In this document: positions 1 through 9,028 of the stretch, piece by piece
Numbering within the stretch: the stretch's first letter is position 1
Layout of the letters: each line of letters begins with the position of its first letter
NCBI RefSeq assembly: GCF_005144585.1
Contig: NZ_SSMQ01000004.1
Coordinates: 186,001 to 250,000, forward strand
Origin: Polyangium fumosum
Lineage (GTDB): Bacteria; Myxococcota_A; Polyangia; Polyangiales; Polyangiaceae
Direction of reading: 5' to 3'
DNA length: 64,000 nt
The notes under the pieces: model-generated
What the model was told of the DNA's origin: nothing
The model's input: only the letters and a program-made list of their open reading frames with translations
The model's database searches: none
Translations under genes and position numbers: made by a program

Positions 1-3000
1 GACGTGGAACGTCACCTGCGGTTTGTCGCCGCCGCCGCTCGGCCACAGGGCCTCGGTGATCTCGTGCGCCTTGTGCAGGCAGGGATAAAGCATCGCGTTG
101 AAGGGCGTGAACGGCTTCGCCGGCTTCGGACGACCTTCGAGGCCGCCCTTCGGGATGAAGTCGTGGCCCACGCGGATGTGGAAGTCGTTGAGGTGCTGCT
201 CGTAGAAGCCCCAGAGGATGCCCTCCTTCGGCTTCAAGAAGGCGACCACGTCCTCGAACGAAGCGTCACGCGACGCCGCGAGATCAAACGGATACCGATC
301 CTTGATGTTCTCGCGGAAGGGCGGCCAGACGACGACCTCCCAAAGCCCGCTCGCGGACCCGCCGGCGCTGCGCATGACGGCCTTGTAGGCCTGGCGGAGA
401 GGGTTCATGAGCAGCGGCGTCATGAGCTCCTGGCCCGTCTCGTCCATCTTGAGCAGGAGCTTCTCGGTCTCGCGCACGGCCTCGCCGAACTTTTCGCGCG
501 CGCCCTGCGTGCTCGCGCCGGGCGGAGCGTCCTCGATGCCGCCCATCTCGGCCGCGAGCTGCTCGAGGTGGCCGATGTACTTCGAGAGCTCGGCCGGCTT
601 CGGAGGCGGCGGAGCCACGCCCTCCGCCGTCTGCTTGGGCTGCTCGGGCACGCCGAAGCGCACCATCGAGCGGAACTTGTCCGGGATCGGATCGTAGATG
701 CCCGGCGCGCCGCCGCCGCCGAAGTTCACGAGCTGCGAGAGGCGGCCGCTCGTGCCGGTGCGCGTGCTGAACGACGAGTCGATCCGGCGCTTCACGCGCT
801 CCTTGACCTGATCGAGCACGCCGCCGTCCGCCATGACCTGCTGCTCGGCCTGGTTCTCGAGGACGTCGAACTGCGTGTTGTCCTCGAGCGCGCGGAGCAG
901 GCGCTGGTAGGGCCAGTCCGGCGTGGAGAGGACACGGAACTCCTCGATCGCCTCTTTGTTGTTCGGCGGGATCTCGACGAGGATGTCCCGGAAGAACTCG
1001 AGCCACTCGCGGATGTACTGCGCGTCGTAGTCCTGCCGCACGCGCGCGAGGGCCTGCGCGATCTTGTCGCCCTGGCGCTCTTCTTCCTGCGTCAGCGGCA
1101 CGACCCAGCGCTCGCGATCGAGGACCTTGATGCCCTCTTCGAGGCTCGCGACGACCTGCGCGTGGCCCTTCGCCGTGTACGGACCACGGACGACGAACCA
1201 CTTGCTCGTGCGCTCCTTCTGCGCGCTCCGCACCTTGCTCAGCACCTCGGGGCGATCCGAGAAGAGATCGTCGAGCGAGAGGGGCGGGTACTTCAGGTTC
1301 TCGCGCGTGTTCGGGCCGTTCTCGTCGTACTTCTCGTCGATGAGCGCGGTGACGAACCGGTCGTAGTAACGCTGCGTGGGGCCGACGCGGGCGAGGATGT
1401 CGCGCGTGCGCTCCACGGTGCGCTTGTCGAGCTCCTCGCCCCGGATCGCGCCGCGGCGGAGGAGGTCGACGTAGTACTTCACATGCGGCGCGAGCTTCGC
1501 CTTGAGGTCCGCCTCGGGGATGTCCGTCGTCGGGCGGAGGATGTCGGTCCAGAGCTGCAGGAGCTTGCCCGTCTCCCACGCCGTCTCGGACTCGGGGAGC
1601 AGGTGGATCCGGTGCTCGTCGGCGAGCAGGAGGTACGTCTTGAGGTCGTTGTACTCCTCGAGGTACTTGCCGCCGGTCGCCGCGTTGAGGCGCTCTTCGA
1701 GGCGCGCGCGCACAGGCTTGACGAAGCCCTCGCGCAAGGACGCGATGTACTGGTCCTTCGTCGGCTCGAAGAGTTTGTCGCCCTGATACATCCCCCAGCG
1801 GTAGCTCACGGGCGCGCCCTCCTCGCGGTACTGATCGAGGAGCTGGGCGTGCGCGCGGAGGTTGTCGAGCTTGTCGACCTTCTCCAGCGGCGAGCTGCCG
1901 TCGGTCCACTTCACGCCCGCCGCCTCGCCCGAGATCCGCGAGGTCTCGGCCACGAGCGCGCGGTTGTTCGCGAACGACATCACGGACGGGATGAGCAGGA
2001 CGACCGCGAGCGCCGCCGCCGCGAACGCCGCCGCGAAGCGCTGGAACCGCTGCCTCCGGACCTCGGCCGCGGTGCGCGCCGCGATGTCCTGGTCCGGGAA
2101 GATGACGTTCATGAAGACGTCGCGGAGGAAGTAGCTCTTCGCCTCCGTGGCGCCCGCCGTCGACGACTCGTCCGCGATCGCCGGACGCAGGCCGAACGCG
2201 CTCATCATCGTGCCGAGGACACGATCGAGGGGTTTGCCCTCCTGCACGCCGCTCGTCATGTAGAAGCCGCGCATGATCGGCGTCGCCAACCCCGCCGTCT
2301 TCGAGGGCTGGAACGCGACGTTCAGGAAGTGCGAGAGGTTGCTCTTGATCGCCGCGAACTCGAGCGGGAACTGGAAGACCTTCTCCTTCGTCCCGCGGTT
2401 GCGCTCGGTGACCATGCGGCGGAGCGCGCGGTCGTGCATGCGCTCGACGAGCGTGTCGAACTCGGCGTCGAAGAGCTTGCCGGGCTCGCTCTTGTTCGCG
2501 TCGAGCTTGACGGTCGCGCCGAAGCCCTGGCCACGCTCGCTCTTCTTGAGATCGCCGAAGAACTCGACGAACCCGGAGATGAGGTCCACCTTCGTGAACA
2601 TCACGTAGACGGGCAGGACCATCTTGAGCGTCGACTGCATCTCGTCGATGCGCGCGCGGACCTTCTTCGCGATCGACTCGACCTGCTCCTCCGTCGCGTC
2701 GACGAGCTCCGAGATGCTCACCGCGCAGACGACGCCGTTCACGGGCTTGTCCGGGCGATACTTGAGGAGCTGCTCGAGGAAGGCCATCCACTCGTCGTGG
2801 TCATCGGCCTCGGTCGTGTAACGGCCGGCGGTGTCGAGGAGGATCGCCTCGTTCGTGAACCACCAGTCGCAGTTGCGCGTGCCGCCGACGCCGCGAACAC
2901 CGCCGCCCGCGGGATCGAGGTACGGGAACACGAGGCCCGAGTGGCGCAGCGCGGTCGTCTTGCCCGCGCCGGGCGGGCCGACCATCACGTACCAGGGCAA

Positions 3001-3354
3001 CGAGTACAGCGCGTTCGTGCCGCCCCCGAGCTTCGAGGACTTGAGCGCGTTGATGCCCTCCTGGAGCTGGCGATGCAGCTCCTGGATCTCGGCACGCCGC
3101 TCGGGCTTCGCGTTGAGCGCTTGCTCCTGGGCCTGCTGCGCGATCGCCTTCTCCAGCGCGCGCGCCGCACGCGCCGCGCGGATCCGTCGATACACGACGA
3201 GACCCACGAGCCCGAGGACCACGGCCGCCGTGATGGCGATCGGGATCCACGTCGGGAACACTTCGGCGCTCGGCCCAGGCCCTGTGGGTCTCAGGATGAA
3301 CCACACGCCCCAGACCAGGGCGAGGAACAGGGCGCTCAGGATCCACAGCCACAT
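1..3354 (-). CDS. tssM: Type VI secretion membrane-complex subunit TssM (IcmF family), 3' end cut by window edge
   Basis: This inner-membrane protein joins TssJ and TssL in the T6SS trans-envelope complex. The minus-strand frame is open from the ATG at 3352-3354 to the window edge, so 1,118 residues are visible and the C-terminus is missing. TssM proteins are usually about 1,100-1,300 residues. Two N-terminal hydrophobic segments (about residues 2-21 and 36-56) are followed by a cytoplasmic NTPase-like domain with a Walker A motif GPPGAGKT near residue 126 and a DTAGRY motif near 175. A third hydrophobic segment lies near 439-458, then a long periplasmic region. The intact Walker A is notable because some TssM proteins lack it. 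The gene starts 39 bp after tssL in the same leftward operon. The call is secure from family features and neighbours. Confidence 0.95.
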   Translation of the reverse strand, partial: MWLWILSALFLALVWGVWFILRPTGPGPSAEVFPTWIPIAITAAVVLGLVGLVVYRRIRAARAARALEKAIAQQAQEQALNAKPERRAEIQELHRQLQEGINALKSSKLGGGTNALYSLPWYVMVGPPGAGKTTALRHSGLVFPYLDPAGGGVRGVGGTRNCDWWFTNEAILLDTAGRYTTEADDHDEWMAFLEQLLKYRPDKPVNGVVCAVSISELVDATEEQVESIAKKVRARIDEMQSTLKMVLPVYVMFTKVDLISGFVEFFGDLKKSERGQGFGATVKLDANKSEPGKLFDAEFDTLVERMHDRALRRMVTERNRGTKEKVFQFPLEFAAIKSNLSHFLNVAFQPSKTAGLATPIMRGFYMTSGVQEGKPLDRVLGTMMSAFGLRPAIADESSTAGATEAKSYFLRDVFMNVIFPDQDIAARTAAEVRRQRFQRFAAAFAAAALAVVLLIPSVMSFANNRALVAETSRISGEAAGVKWTDGSSPLEKVDKLDNLRAHAQLLDQYREEGAPVSYRWGMYQGDKLFEPTKDQYIASLREGFVKPVRARLEERLNAATGGKYLEEYNDLKTYLLLADEHRIHLLPESETAWETGKLLQLWTDILRPTTDIPEADLKAKLAPHVKYYVDLLRRGAIRGEELDKRTVERTRDILARVGPTQRYYDRFVTALIDEKYDENGPNTRENLKYPPLSLDDLFSDRPEVLSKVRSAQKERTSKWFVVRGPYTAKGHAQVVASLEEGIKVLDRERWVVPLTQEEERQGDKIAQALARVRQDYDAQYIREWLEFFRDILVEIPPNNKEAIEEFRVLSTPDWPYQRLLRALEDNTQFDVLENQAEQQVMADGGVLDQVKERVKRRIDSSFSTRTGTSGRLSQLVNFGGGGAPGIYDPIPDKFRSMVRFGVPEQPKQTAEGVAPPPPKPAELSKYIGHLEQLAAEMGGIEDAPPGASTQGAREKFGEAVRETEKLLLKMDETGQELMTPLLMNPLRQAYKAVMRSAGGSASGLWEVVVWPPFRENIKDRYPFDLAASRDASFEDVVAFLKPKEGILWGFYEQHLNDFHIRVGHDFIPKGGLEGRPKPAKPFTPFNAMLYPCLHKAHEITEALWPSGGGDKPQVTFHV

Positions 3355-3393
3355 GCAACGTCTCCCTCGGTCCGGAGCTTCTTCCCCGGGACT

Positions 3394-4071
3394 CTACTTG
3401 CCGCCGCCGAGCAGTCTCTTGATGGCTTCGGCAGTCGAGTCGGCGTTCGAGCCGATGATGAGCCAAAGGATGAAGATCACGATCAGCGCCAGGATGAGGA
3501 ACCCGATCGCGATGAAGAGATACGGCAGCTCGCGACGAACGGCGCCACCGCCGCCGTCCTTGCGCTCCGCGTTCGGCGAGAGCTGATCTCCCCCGCCTTC
3601 CGCCAGCGCCACGTAGTTGCCGAGTCCCTCCACCACCGCCTGGAGCCCCTCCTGGTGTCGCAAACGATATTTCCCCTGAAAGCCAAGGGCCAAACAGAGG
3701 AAGTAGATTTGTGCGACATGCGAGCGGTTGCGCTGGCCGTGCAGGTTGTCCAGGTTCACGAAGAACTGGTCGCCGGCCGTGTTGAGCTGGAAGAACTGGA
3801 GCTGCAGCGGGTTACTGAGCCACTGCGTCTTGCCCGGCCAGCTCGAGTGGTAGATGACCTCGTCGGCGAAGGCCGCGAGCGCGAACTTCGCGTCGATCAT
3901 GTCCTGCTCGGGGATCCGAGCCTCGCGACCGTTCTGCATCATCGTGTCGAAGAGCTGCAGGACGCGGCGCTGAAGGATGTCCGGCGCAGGCAGATCTCGA
4001 GAGTTCCTGAGCTGCAGGATCAGCGACAGGACATCCGAGCAGACCCAATACATCGACTGCGACAGGCTCAT
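3394..4071 (-). CDS. tssL: Type VI secretion membrane-complex subunit TssL (DotU/IcmH family)
   Basis: This is a 225-residue inner-membrane protein that links the TssJM complex to the baseplate. The N-terminal cytoplasmic helical domain carries the typical DotU pattern, including the AAFADEVI segment near residues 66-73 and the SWPGKTQWLSNPLQ stretch near 77-90. A single C-terminal transmembrane helix spans about 183-206, with only about 19 residues after it. There is no peptidoglycan-binding OmpA-like extension of the kind some TssL proteins carry, so wall anchoring would need another protein. The gene lies between tssK (35 bp upstream) and tssM (39 bp downstream) in one operon. Confidence 0.95.
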   Translation of the reverse strand: MSLSQSMYWVCSDVLSLILQLRNSRDLPAPDILQRRVLQLFDTMMQNGREARIPEQDMIDAKFALAAFADEVIYHSSWPGKTQWLSNPLQLQFFQLNTAGDQFFVNLDNLHGQRNRSHVAQIYFLCLALGFQGKYRLRHQEGLQAVVEGLGNYVALAEGGGDQLSPNAERKDGGGGAVRRELPYLFIAIGFLILALIVIFILWLIIGSNADSTAEAIKRLLGGGK

Positions 4072-4106
4072 GCGCTCCCCATGATCTCAAAAGCCGCGCG
4101 CTTCAT

Positions 4107-5465
4107 TCACTTGCCGCCCTGGACCGCGATCAGCCGCAGATCGACCTTCTGCGGGTCGATCGGCTGGTAGATGGCGATCGTGCCAGAGCCGAGGATATCG
4201 TTCCAGTAATCGCCAGCCTGGTCGACGCGGAGGTAGATGACGCCCGGCTTGACCGGGATCGCGCCCGGGGGCCGGTACTCGACCGCGACACGAACGCCCG
4301 GCATGGCTGCGTTCAGGATGTAACCGATCTGCGTCCACGACCCCATCTTGAGGAGCCGCGGCAAACGCTCGCGCAACGTCGCTTCGTCCGCGCCCTTCGC
4401 TTCGAGGAAGAGCTCGTGCGTGCGCGGGAGCTTCGGATCCTCGAACTTGCCGAGGTACATGCCGTCCTCGCGCTTCTCGAGCGGCACGACGGTGTAGTTC
4501 TCCGCGAGCACGCTCGCGACGAGCGTGAGCGCGCGATCGAAGACCGGCTCGAACACGCCCTCGAGATCGAGGTAGTTGAACTTCGGGATCGACGTCGGAT
4601 CACCGTCCGCCGCGAACGTGCAGAGCTCGCCGATCAGCGACGCGATGAGGACGTAGCAATCCTCGGGGTGCGCGTTGCCGTGATCGACCATGTGCGAGAC
4701 GGCGGGGATGAACGCGTTCAGCGTGTGGAGCATCCAGAACTTCGCCGTGTCGGAGAACTGGAAGTCGACCGACGCCGCCGTGCGAAGCCTGCGCCCCTCG
4801 GCGAGCGACTTCTGCTTGCCCACCATCGCCGAGAGAATGCGCCGCATCCCCGACATGATGTGGTCGGAGCTGCCGATGTGCGGGATCGGCGGGATGAAGC
4901 TCTTCTTGAGGACGATCGCGCCCGTCCTATCCCGCACGAGCTGCCCGATCCGCACGGTCTGGTACGCGTCGCGCGGCTCGGTGCCGAAGAGGATACGGAG
5001 GTTGTAACGCGCCCACACGACCGAGGTGTCGTTGCGGCCCGTCGTCAAATCAGGGACCGTCGTCGACGACGCGACGAACCGGATCGCCGGGTTCGCCTTC
5101 GCCGGATCGAGCGCGACGTTCGGGTGCGTATCGCGCACGTTCGGGATCGCCACGAAGACGTCGAGCGCTTCGAGCGCCGCCGGGAACACGCCCTCGAGCG
5201 GCCTCGCCTCGACCACGTCCTCGCCGCGATCCCCAACGAAGAACGGCGTGCCGTCGGGGAAGAAGCCGTGACACTTGACGAGCTTGAGTTGTCCCGCGGC
5301 GAGGGCGCGCTCGTCGAACTGCACGCCCATCACGCCCCACGGATAACTCAAAAGCGCGTTGGTCCGCGCTTGGAGCAGCGCCTCGTGGTACTGGTCCCCT
5401 TGCTGAAGATGCTGAGGGGTCATGAAGAGCCCCTCGGTCCAGACGGGCTTGCGCGGGTGGATCAT
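4107..5465 (-). CDS. tssK: Type VI secretion baseplate subunit TssK
   Basis: This 452-residue protein matches the usual TssK length. It bears the family's N-terminal signature PVWTEGLFMTPQHLQQ near residues 7-22 (known in TssK/ImpJ/VasE proteins as the W-x-E-G-x-x-x-x-P-Q-H-x-Q pattern). TssK trimers connect the TssEFG wedge to the cytoplasmic part of TssL/TssM. No membrane segment is visible, as expected for a baseplate component. The gene lies 38 bp downstream of tssJ and 35 bp upstream of tssL on the same strand, so co-transcription is very likely. Confidence 0.95.
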   Translation of the reverse strand: MIHPRKPVWTEGLFMTPQHLQQGDQYHEALLQARTNALLSYPWGVMGVQFDERALAAGQLKLVKCHGFFPDGTPFFVGDRGEDVVEARPLEGVFPAALEALDVFVAIPNVRDTHPNVALDPAKANPAIRFVASSTTVPDLTTGRNDTSVVWARYNLRILFGTEPRDAYQTVRIGQLVRDRTGAIVLKKSFIPPIPHIGSSDHIMSGMRRILSAMVGKQKSLAEGRRLRTAASVDFQFSDTAKFWMLHTLNAFIPAVSHMVDHGNAHPEDCYVLIASLIGELCTFAADGDPTSIPKFNYLDLEGVFEPVFDRALTLVASVLAENYTVVPLEKREDGMYLGKFEDPKLPRTHELFLEAKGADEATLRERLPRLLKMGSWTQIGYILNAAMPGVRVAVEYRPPGAIPVKPGVIYLRVDQAGDYWNDILGSGTIAIYQPIDPQKVDLRLIAVQGGK

Positions 5466-5503
5466 ATCGCCCGGTCAGTCTTATCAGAACTCGCCGCGCG
5501 GCC

Positions 5504-6193
5504 CTAGGGGGCCGGGGCGGCGGCCTTCGGCGGAGCGTTGCCGCCCGACGCCTTGGGGAGGTTGACCCTGCGGACCGATGTCGCGTTCGGGAACATCGAT
5601 TCGTCGAATTCGCTGCCGTTGTCGATCTTCGTGGACTCGACGAAGAAGGCAGTCTTGGGGTCGGCCTGCGCACCGGCGTCGCTCTCGCGGCCGCCGCACT
5701 GGGCCTCGCCTGGCATCAAAGGAAACGCGTAGAACGTCTTCCAGCTCTGCCCCTTGGGGCTGTGGAAGAGCGCGACGCCTCCGAGCGTGCTCGCCTCCTT
5801 CGCACGCTCGAACTTCACCTCCACGAGATCGTTCGGGAAAACGCTGACTTCGTCCATCTTGACGATGTCGTCGGCGAGGACCTCCTTGTCGGAGAGGAGG
5901 ACCTCGTCGTACGTCGCGTTCTGCATCCGCATCTCGTCCTTGAGCTGATACAGCCGGATGACGACGGGGCGCGGGTTCTGGTTCTCGTTCGGGTTGATGT
6001 TGTCCGCGGCGTAGATGCGAAGCGTGACGATCTGGACGTCACACGGCTTCGGCGCGGCAGGTGGCGGCGCGGATCCGCAGCCGATCGCAAACGAGGAGAG
6101 CACGCCAAGCCCGAGCCCGAGGAAGGAGAGAGAGGCAAGGGCCAGGGCCGCGCGCTTGCGTTTCCAGGAGGTGGTGGACGCTGAGGCCGCCAT
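5504..6193 (-). CDS. tssJ: Type VI secretion outer-membrane lipoprotein TssJ
   Basis: This 229-residue lipoprotein anchors the T6SS membrane complex to the outer membrane. A basic N-terminus and a hydrophobic stretch lead to a lipobox (FAIGCGS) with the lipidated Cys at residue 39. The mature part begins with Ala/Pro-rich linker residues and then the TssJ/VasD beta-sandwich pattern (VTLRIYAADNINPN, PVVIRLYQLK and a later VFPNDLVEVKFERAKEA segment). It is the first gene of the tssJKLM transcription group. A strong terminator lies between it and tssH at 6265-6297, so it may have its own promoter in the roughly 70 bp before the start. Confidence 0.93.
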   Translation of the reverse strand: MAASASTTSWKRKRAALALASLSFLGLGLGVLSSFAIGCGSAPPPAAPKPCDVQIVTLRIYAADNINPNENQNPRPVVIRLYQLKDEMRMQNATYDEVLLSDKEVLADDIVKMDEVSVFPNDLVEVKFERAKEASTLGGVALFHSPKGQSWKTFYAFPLMPGEAQCGGRESDAGAQADPKTAFFVESTKIDNGSEFDESMFPNATSVRRVNLPKASGGNAPPKAAAPAP

Positions 6194-6264
6194 GGCCCTC
6201 CTTTTTATCGGAAGGTGCGGCGAGTGGCCTAGCTTTTTGCCGAAAGCGTCGGCCCAAAAACCAA

Positions 6265-6297
6265 AAGGCCCCCCTCGCCAAGCGCGAGGGGGGCCTT
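6265..6297 (-). terminator. Rho-independent terminator after tssH
   Basis: A perfect 14-bp GC-rich stem (6265-6278 pairs with 6284-6297) encloses a 5-nt loop. Read on the minus strand, it is followed at once by TTTTGG and TTTTT runs. It lies about 24 bp after the tssH stop and before tssJ, so it should end or attenuate the transglycosylase-tssH transcript. Confidence 0.85.
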
Positions 6298-6320
6298 GAC
6301 CCCGAGCGGGTCTTCCCCGG

Positions 6321-8993
6321 TCACTCCGGGAACGTCGCCGTGAAGTTCTTCTGATCGTCGATGTCGATGACGAGCTTCTTGGGCATCACGCCCTCGGCCA
6401 TCCTCGTGAGGATCTCCTGCGACAACATCGGCAGGAGCGTCGCGCGCAGGATGTGGTCGATATTGCGGGCGCCCGTGTCGACCTCGGTGCACCGGCTCGC
6501 GATGAGATCGACCATGCGGTCCGTGTACGTCGCCTCGATGCGCTGGCTCTTTTTCAAGCGATCGACGAGCGCGTTCAGCTTGAGGCGCGTGATCTCGCCG
6601 AGGGCCGAGGGCGAGATCGGCACGTACGGCACGACGGTCATACGCGCGAGCAGCGCGGGCTTGAAGTGCGCGGACAGGGTCGGCTTGATCTCCTCGTAGA
6701 TCTCGCGGATCACCGGCTCGCGTTTCTCTTCCCACGCGCTGACCACGTGGTTCGTGATCTTGTCCGTGGCGAGGTTGCTCGTCATGATGATGACCGTGTT
6801 CTTGAAGTCGACGAGCAGGCCCGTACCGTCCGTGAGCGCGCCCTTGTCGAACACCTGGTAGAACAGGTTCATCACGTCCGGATCCGCCTTCTCGCACTCG
6901 TCGAGGAGGACGACCGTGTACGGCCTCTGGCGCACGCCCTCGGTCAGCATGCCGCCCTCGCCGTAGCCGACGTAGCCGGGCGGCGAGCCGATGAGCCGGG
7001 AGGTCGTGTGTTTCTCCTGGAACTCGGACATGTTGATCGTGACCATCATGCGCTCGCCGCCGAAGAGCATGTCGGCGAGGGCGAGGGCCGTCTCCGTCTT
7101 GCCGACGCCGGACGGGCCGACGAAGAGGAAGACGCCCATCGGCGTGCTTTGCGGCTTGAGACCCGCGCGCGCGGCTCGGAGCTCCTTCGCCACCGTCTCG
7201 AGGGCGTAGCCCTGGCCCTTGATGCGCGCGTTGAGGCGCGACTCCATCTCGACGAGCGCCCGGACGCTGTCCCCGACCATCTTGCCGACGGGGATGCCCG
7301 TCCAGGCGCTGACGACGGCCGCGACCATCGCCTCGTCGACGTCGGGCCGGATCAGCGGCACCTCGCCCTGGCTCTTGTGCAGCTCGTCGATGGCCGCCAC
7401 GACCTCCTTGCGGATGGCGTCACGTTCCTCGTCCGACTTCGCCTCGTTCATGCGCTTGCGCGCCTCGAGCACCTTCTTCGCGCCCGCGGACTCGTTGTCG
7501 TAGGCGACGCGCGTGTTCTCGAGCTCCACCTTCGACTTCGCGATCTTCTCCGTGAGCTGCTCGATCCGCTCCTCCTCCTGGAGGCGGATGCCGGCGGCGC
7601 GATCACGCGTCAGCGCGGCGAGCTCCGACGAAAGCGTCTCGATGCGGACCTCGATGTCCTCGACCTGCGCGGGCTTCTGCTGGAGTGCGATTTTCACGCG
7701 CGCCGAACACGTATCGAGGAGATCGACCGCCTTGTCCGGCAGCAGGCGGCCCGAAATGTAGCGGGCCGAGAGCTTCACGGCCGCCACGACCGCCTCGTCC
7801 GAGACGATGACGTTGTGCGCCTCCTCGAACTTGGGGCGCAGGCCGCGGAGCATCGTGATCGCCACGGCCTCGCTCGGCTCGTCCACCTTCACGGGCTGGA
7901 AACGCCGCGCGAGCGCCGCGTCCTTCTCGAAGTACTTCTTGTACTCGGCCCAGGTCGTGGCCGCGATCGTGCGCAGCTCGCCGCGCGCGAGGGCAGGCTT
8001 CAGGAGGTTCGCCGCGTCGCCCGCGCCCTGCTGGTTGCCGGCGCCGATGATCGTGTGCGCCTCGTCGATGAAGAGGATGATCGGCTTCGGCGAGCCCTTG
8101 ATCTCCGAGATGACCTGCTTCATCCGGTTCTCGAACTCGCCCTTCACGCCCGCGCCGGCCTGGAGGAGGCCGAGATCGAGGCCCATGATCTCGACGCCCT
8201 GCATGAGCGGCGGGACCTGGTTGTTCACGATCATGAGCGCCATGCCCTCGACGAGGGCCGTCTTGCCGACGCCGCTGTCGCCGACGATGATCGGGTTGTT
8301 CTTCCGGCGACGACCGAGGATGTCGATCATCTGCCGGATCTCGCCCTCACGGCCGAAAATCGGGTCGATCTGGCCGGCGCGCGCGCGACCCGTGTAGTCC
8401 ACGCAGTACTTCGCCAGCGCCGAATCCGCCGACGCGCTCGCCGCGCCCTGCGGCAGCCCGCCGGGGCCCGCCGCACCGCCCGTCGCACCCGCGCCGCCGC
8501 CCGGGGCCGTCTCCGCGTCTTCCTTCGAACCCGAGATGATCTTGGGGAGGTTGTTCTTGACGTCCTCGCGGGAGATGCCTTCGAGCAGCGAGCCGATGCC
8601 GCTCATCGAGTAGCGCGTCGGCTGGTTGACGAGCCGCGCGAAGAGCGCGCCGCTGCGCACCTTCGTGTAGCCGTACTCCATCGACCCGACGACGAACGCG
8701 TCCTGCATCCACTCGAGCATCGTCGGGGAGAAGACAGGCTTGCCGGCGTTGCCCGTGCGCAAATCCGAGAGGCTCCTCTGCAGGGCCTGCCGCAGACGCG
8801 CGGGATCCAGGTCGTAGTGCATCACGATGAACGCGATGTCGGAGTTCGCGTCGTCGAGGAGCGAGAGCAGCAAGTGCTCGACCGTCACCTCGTAATGCCT
8901 GGCATTGACGCATTGGACGACCGCCGCCTCGAGCGCAGCGGTGCAGACTTTGGTGAGCCGCTTGATGATGGATTTGGCTTCGACGAGCATCAT
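6321..8993 (-). CDS. tssH: Type VI secretion AAA+ ATPase TssH (ClpV)
   Basis: This 890-residue ClpB/ClpV-type double AAA+ unfoldase takes contracted T6SS sheaths apart for re-use. An N-terminal Clp-N repeat region (about 1-150) is followed by a Gly/Ala-rich linker (about 160-190). The first AAA domain has Walker A GDSGVGKT at 238-245 and Walker B LFIDEAH near 307-313. A short coiled middle domain lies near 445-545. The second AAA domain has Walker A GPSGVGKT at 626-633. The short middle domain and the T6SS neighbours favour ClpV over the heat-shock disaggregase ClpB. It starts 35 bp after the transglycosylase gene. Confidence 0.94.
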   Translation of the reverse strand: MMLVEAKSIIKRLTKVCTAALEAAVVQCVNARHYEVTVEHLLLSLLDDANSDIAFIVMHYDLDPARLRQALQRSLSDLRTGNAGKPVFSPTMLEWMQDAFVVGSMEYGYTKVRSGALFARLVNQPTRYSMSGIGSLLEGISREDVKNNLPKIISGSKEDAETAPGGGAGATGGAAGPGGLPQGAASASADSALAKYCVDYTGRARAGQIDPIFGREGEIRQMIDILGRRRKNNPIIVGDSGVGKTALVEGMALMIVNNQVPPLMQGVEIMGLDLGLLQAGAGVKGEFENRMKQVISEIKGSPKPIILFIDEAHTIIGAGNQQGAGDAANLLKPALARGELRTIAATTWAEYKKYFEKDAALARRFQPVKVDEPSEAVAITMLRGLRPKFEEAHNVIVSDEAVVAAVKLSARYISGRLLPDKAVDLLDTCSARVKIALQQKPAQVEDIEVRIETLSSELAALTRDRAAGIRLQEEERIEQLTEKIAKSKVELENTRVAYDNESAGAKKVLEARKRMNEAKSDEERDAIRKEVVAAIDELHKSQGEVPLIRPDVDEAMVAAVVSAWTGIPVGKMVGDSVRALVEMESRLNARIKGQGYALETVAKELRAARAGLKPQSTPMGVFLFVGPSGVGKTETALALADMLFGGERMMVTINMSEFQEKHTTSRLIGSPPGYVGYGEGGMLTEGVRQRPYTVVLLDECEKADPDVMNLFYQVFDKGALTDGTGLLVDFKNTVIIMTSNLATDKITNHVVSAWEEKREPVIREIYEEIKPTLSAHFKPALLARMTVVPYVPISPSALGEITRLKLNALVDRLKKSQRIEATYTDRMVDLIASRCTEVDTGARNIDHILRATLLPMLSQEILTRMAEGVMPKKLVIDIDDQKNFTATFPE

Positions 8994-9028
8994 GGCCCGG
9001 GCATCCTACAAGGACCCCGGGCCCGACG

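Noticed and set aside
4-4170. A 1,388-codon open frame on the plus strand
   Set aside because: It is antisense to tssM, tssL and tssK. Its peptide is an Arg/Leu/Asp/Val-rich shadow typical of GC-rich DNA, whereas the minus strand gives clear T6SS families.
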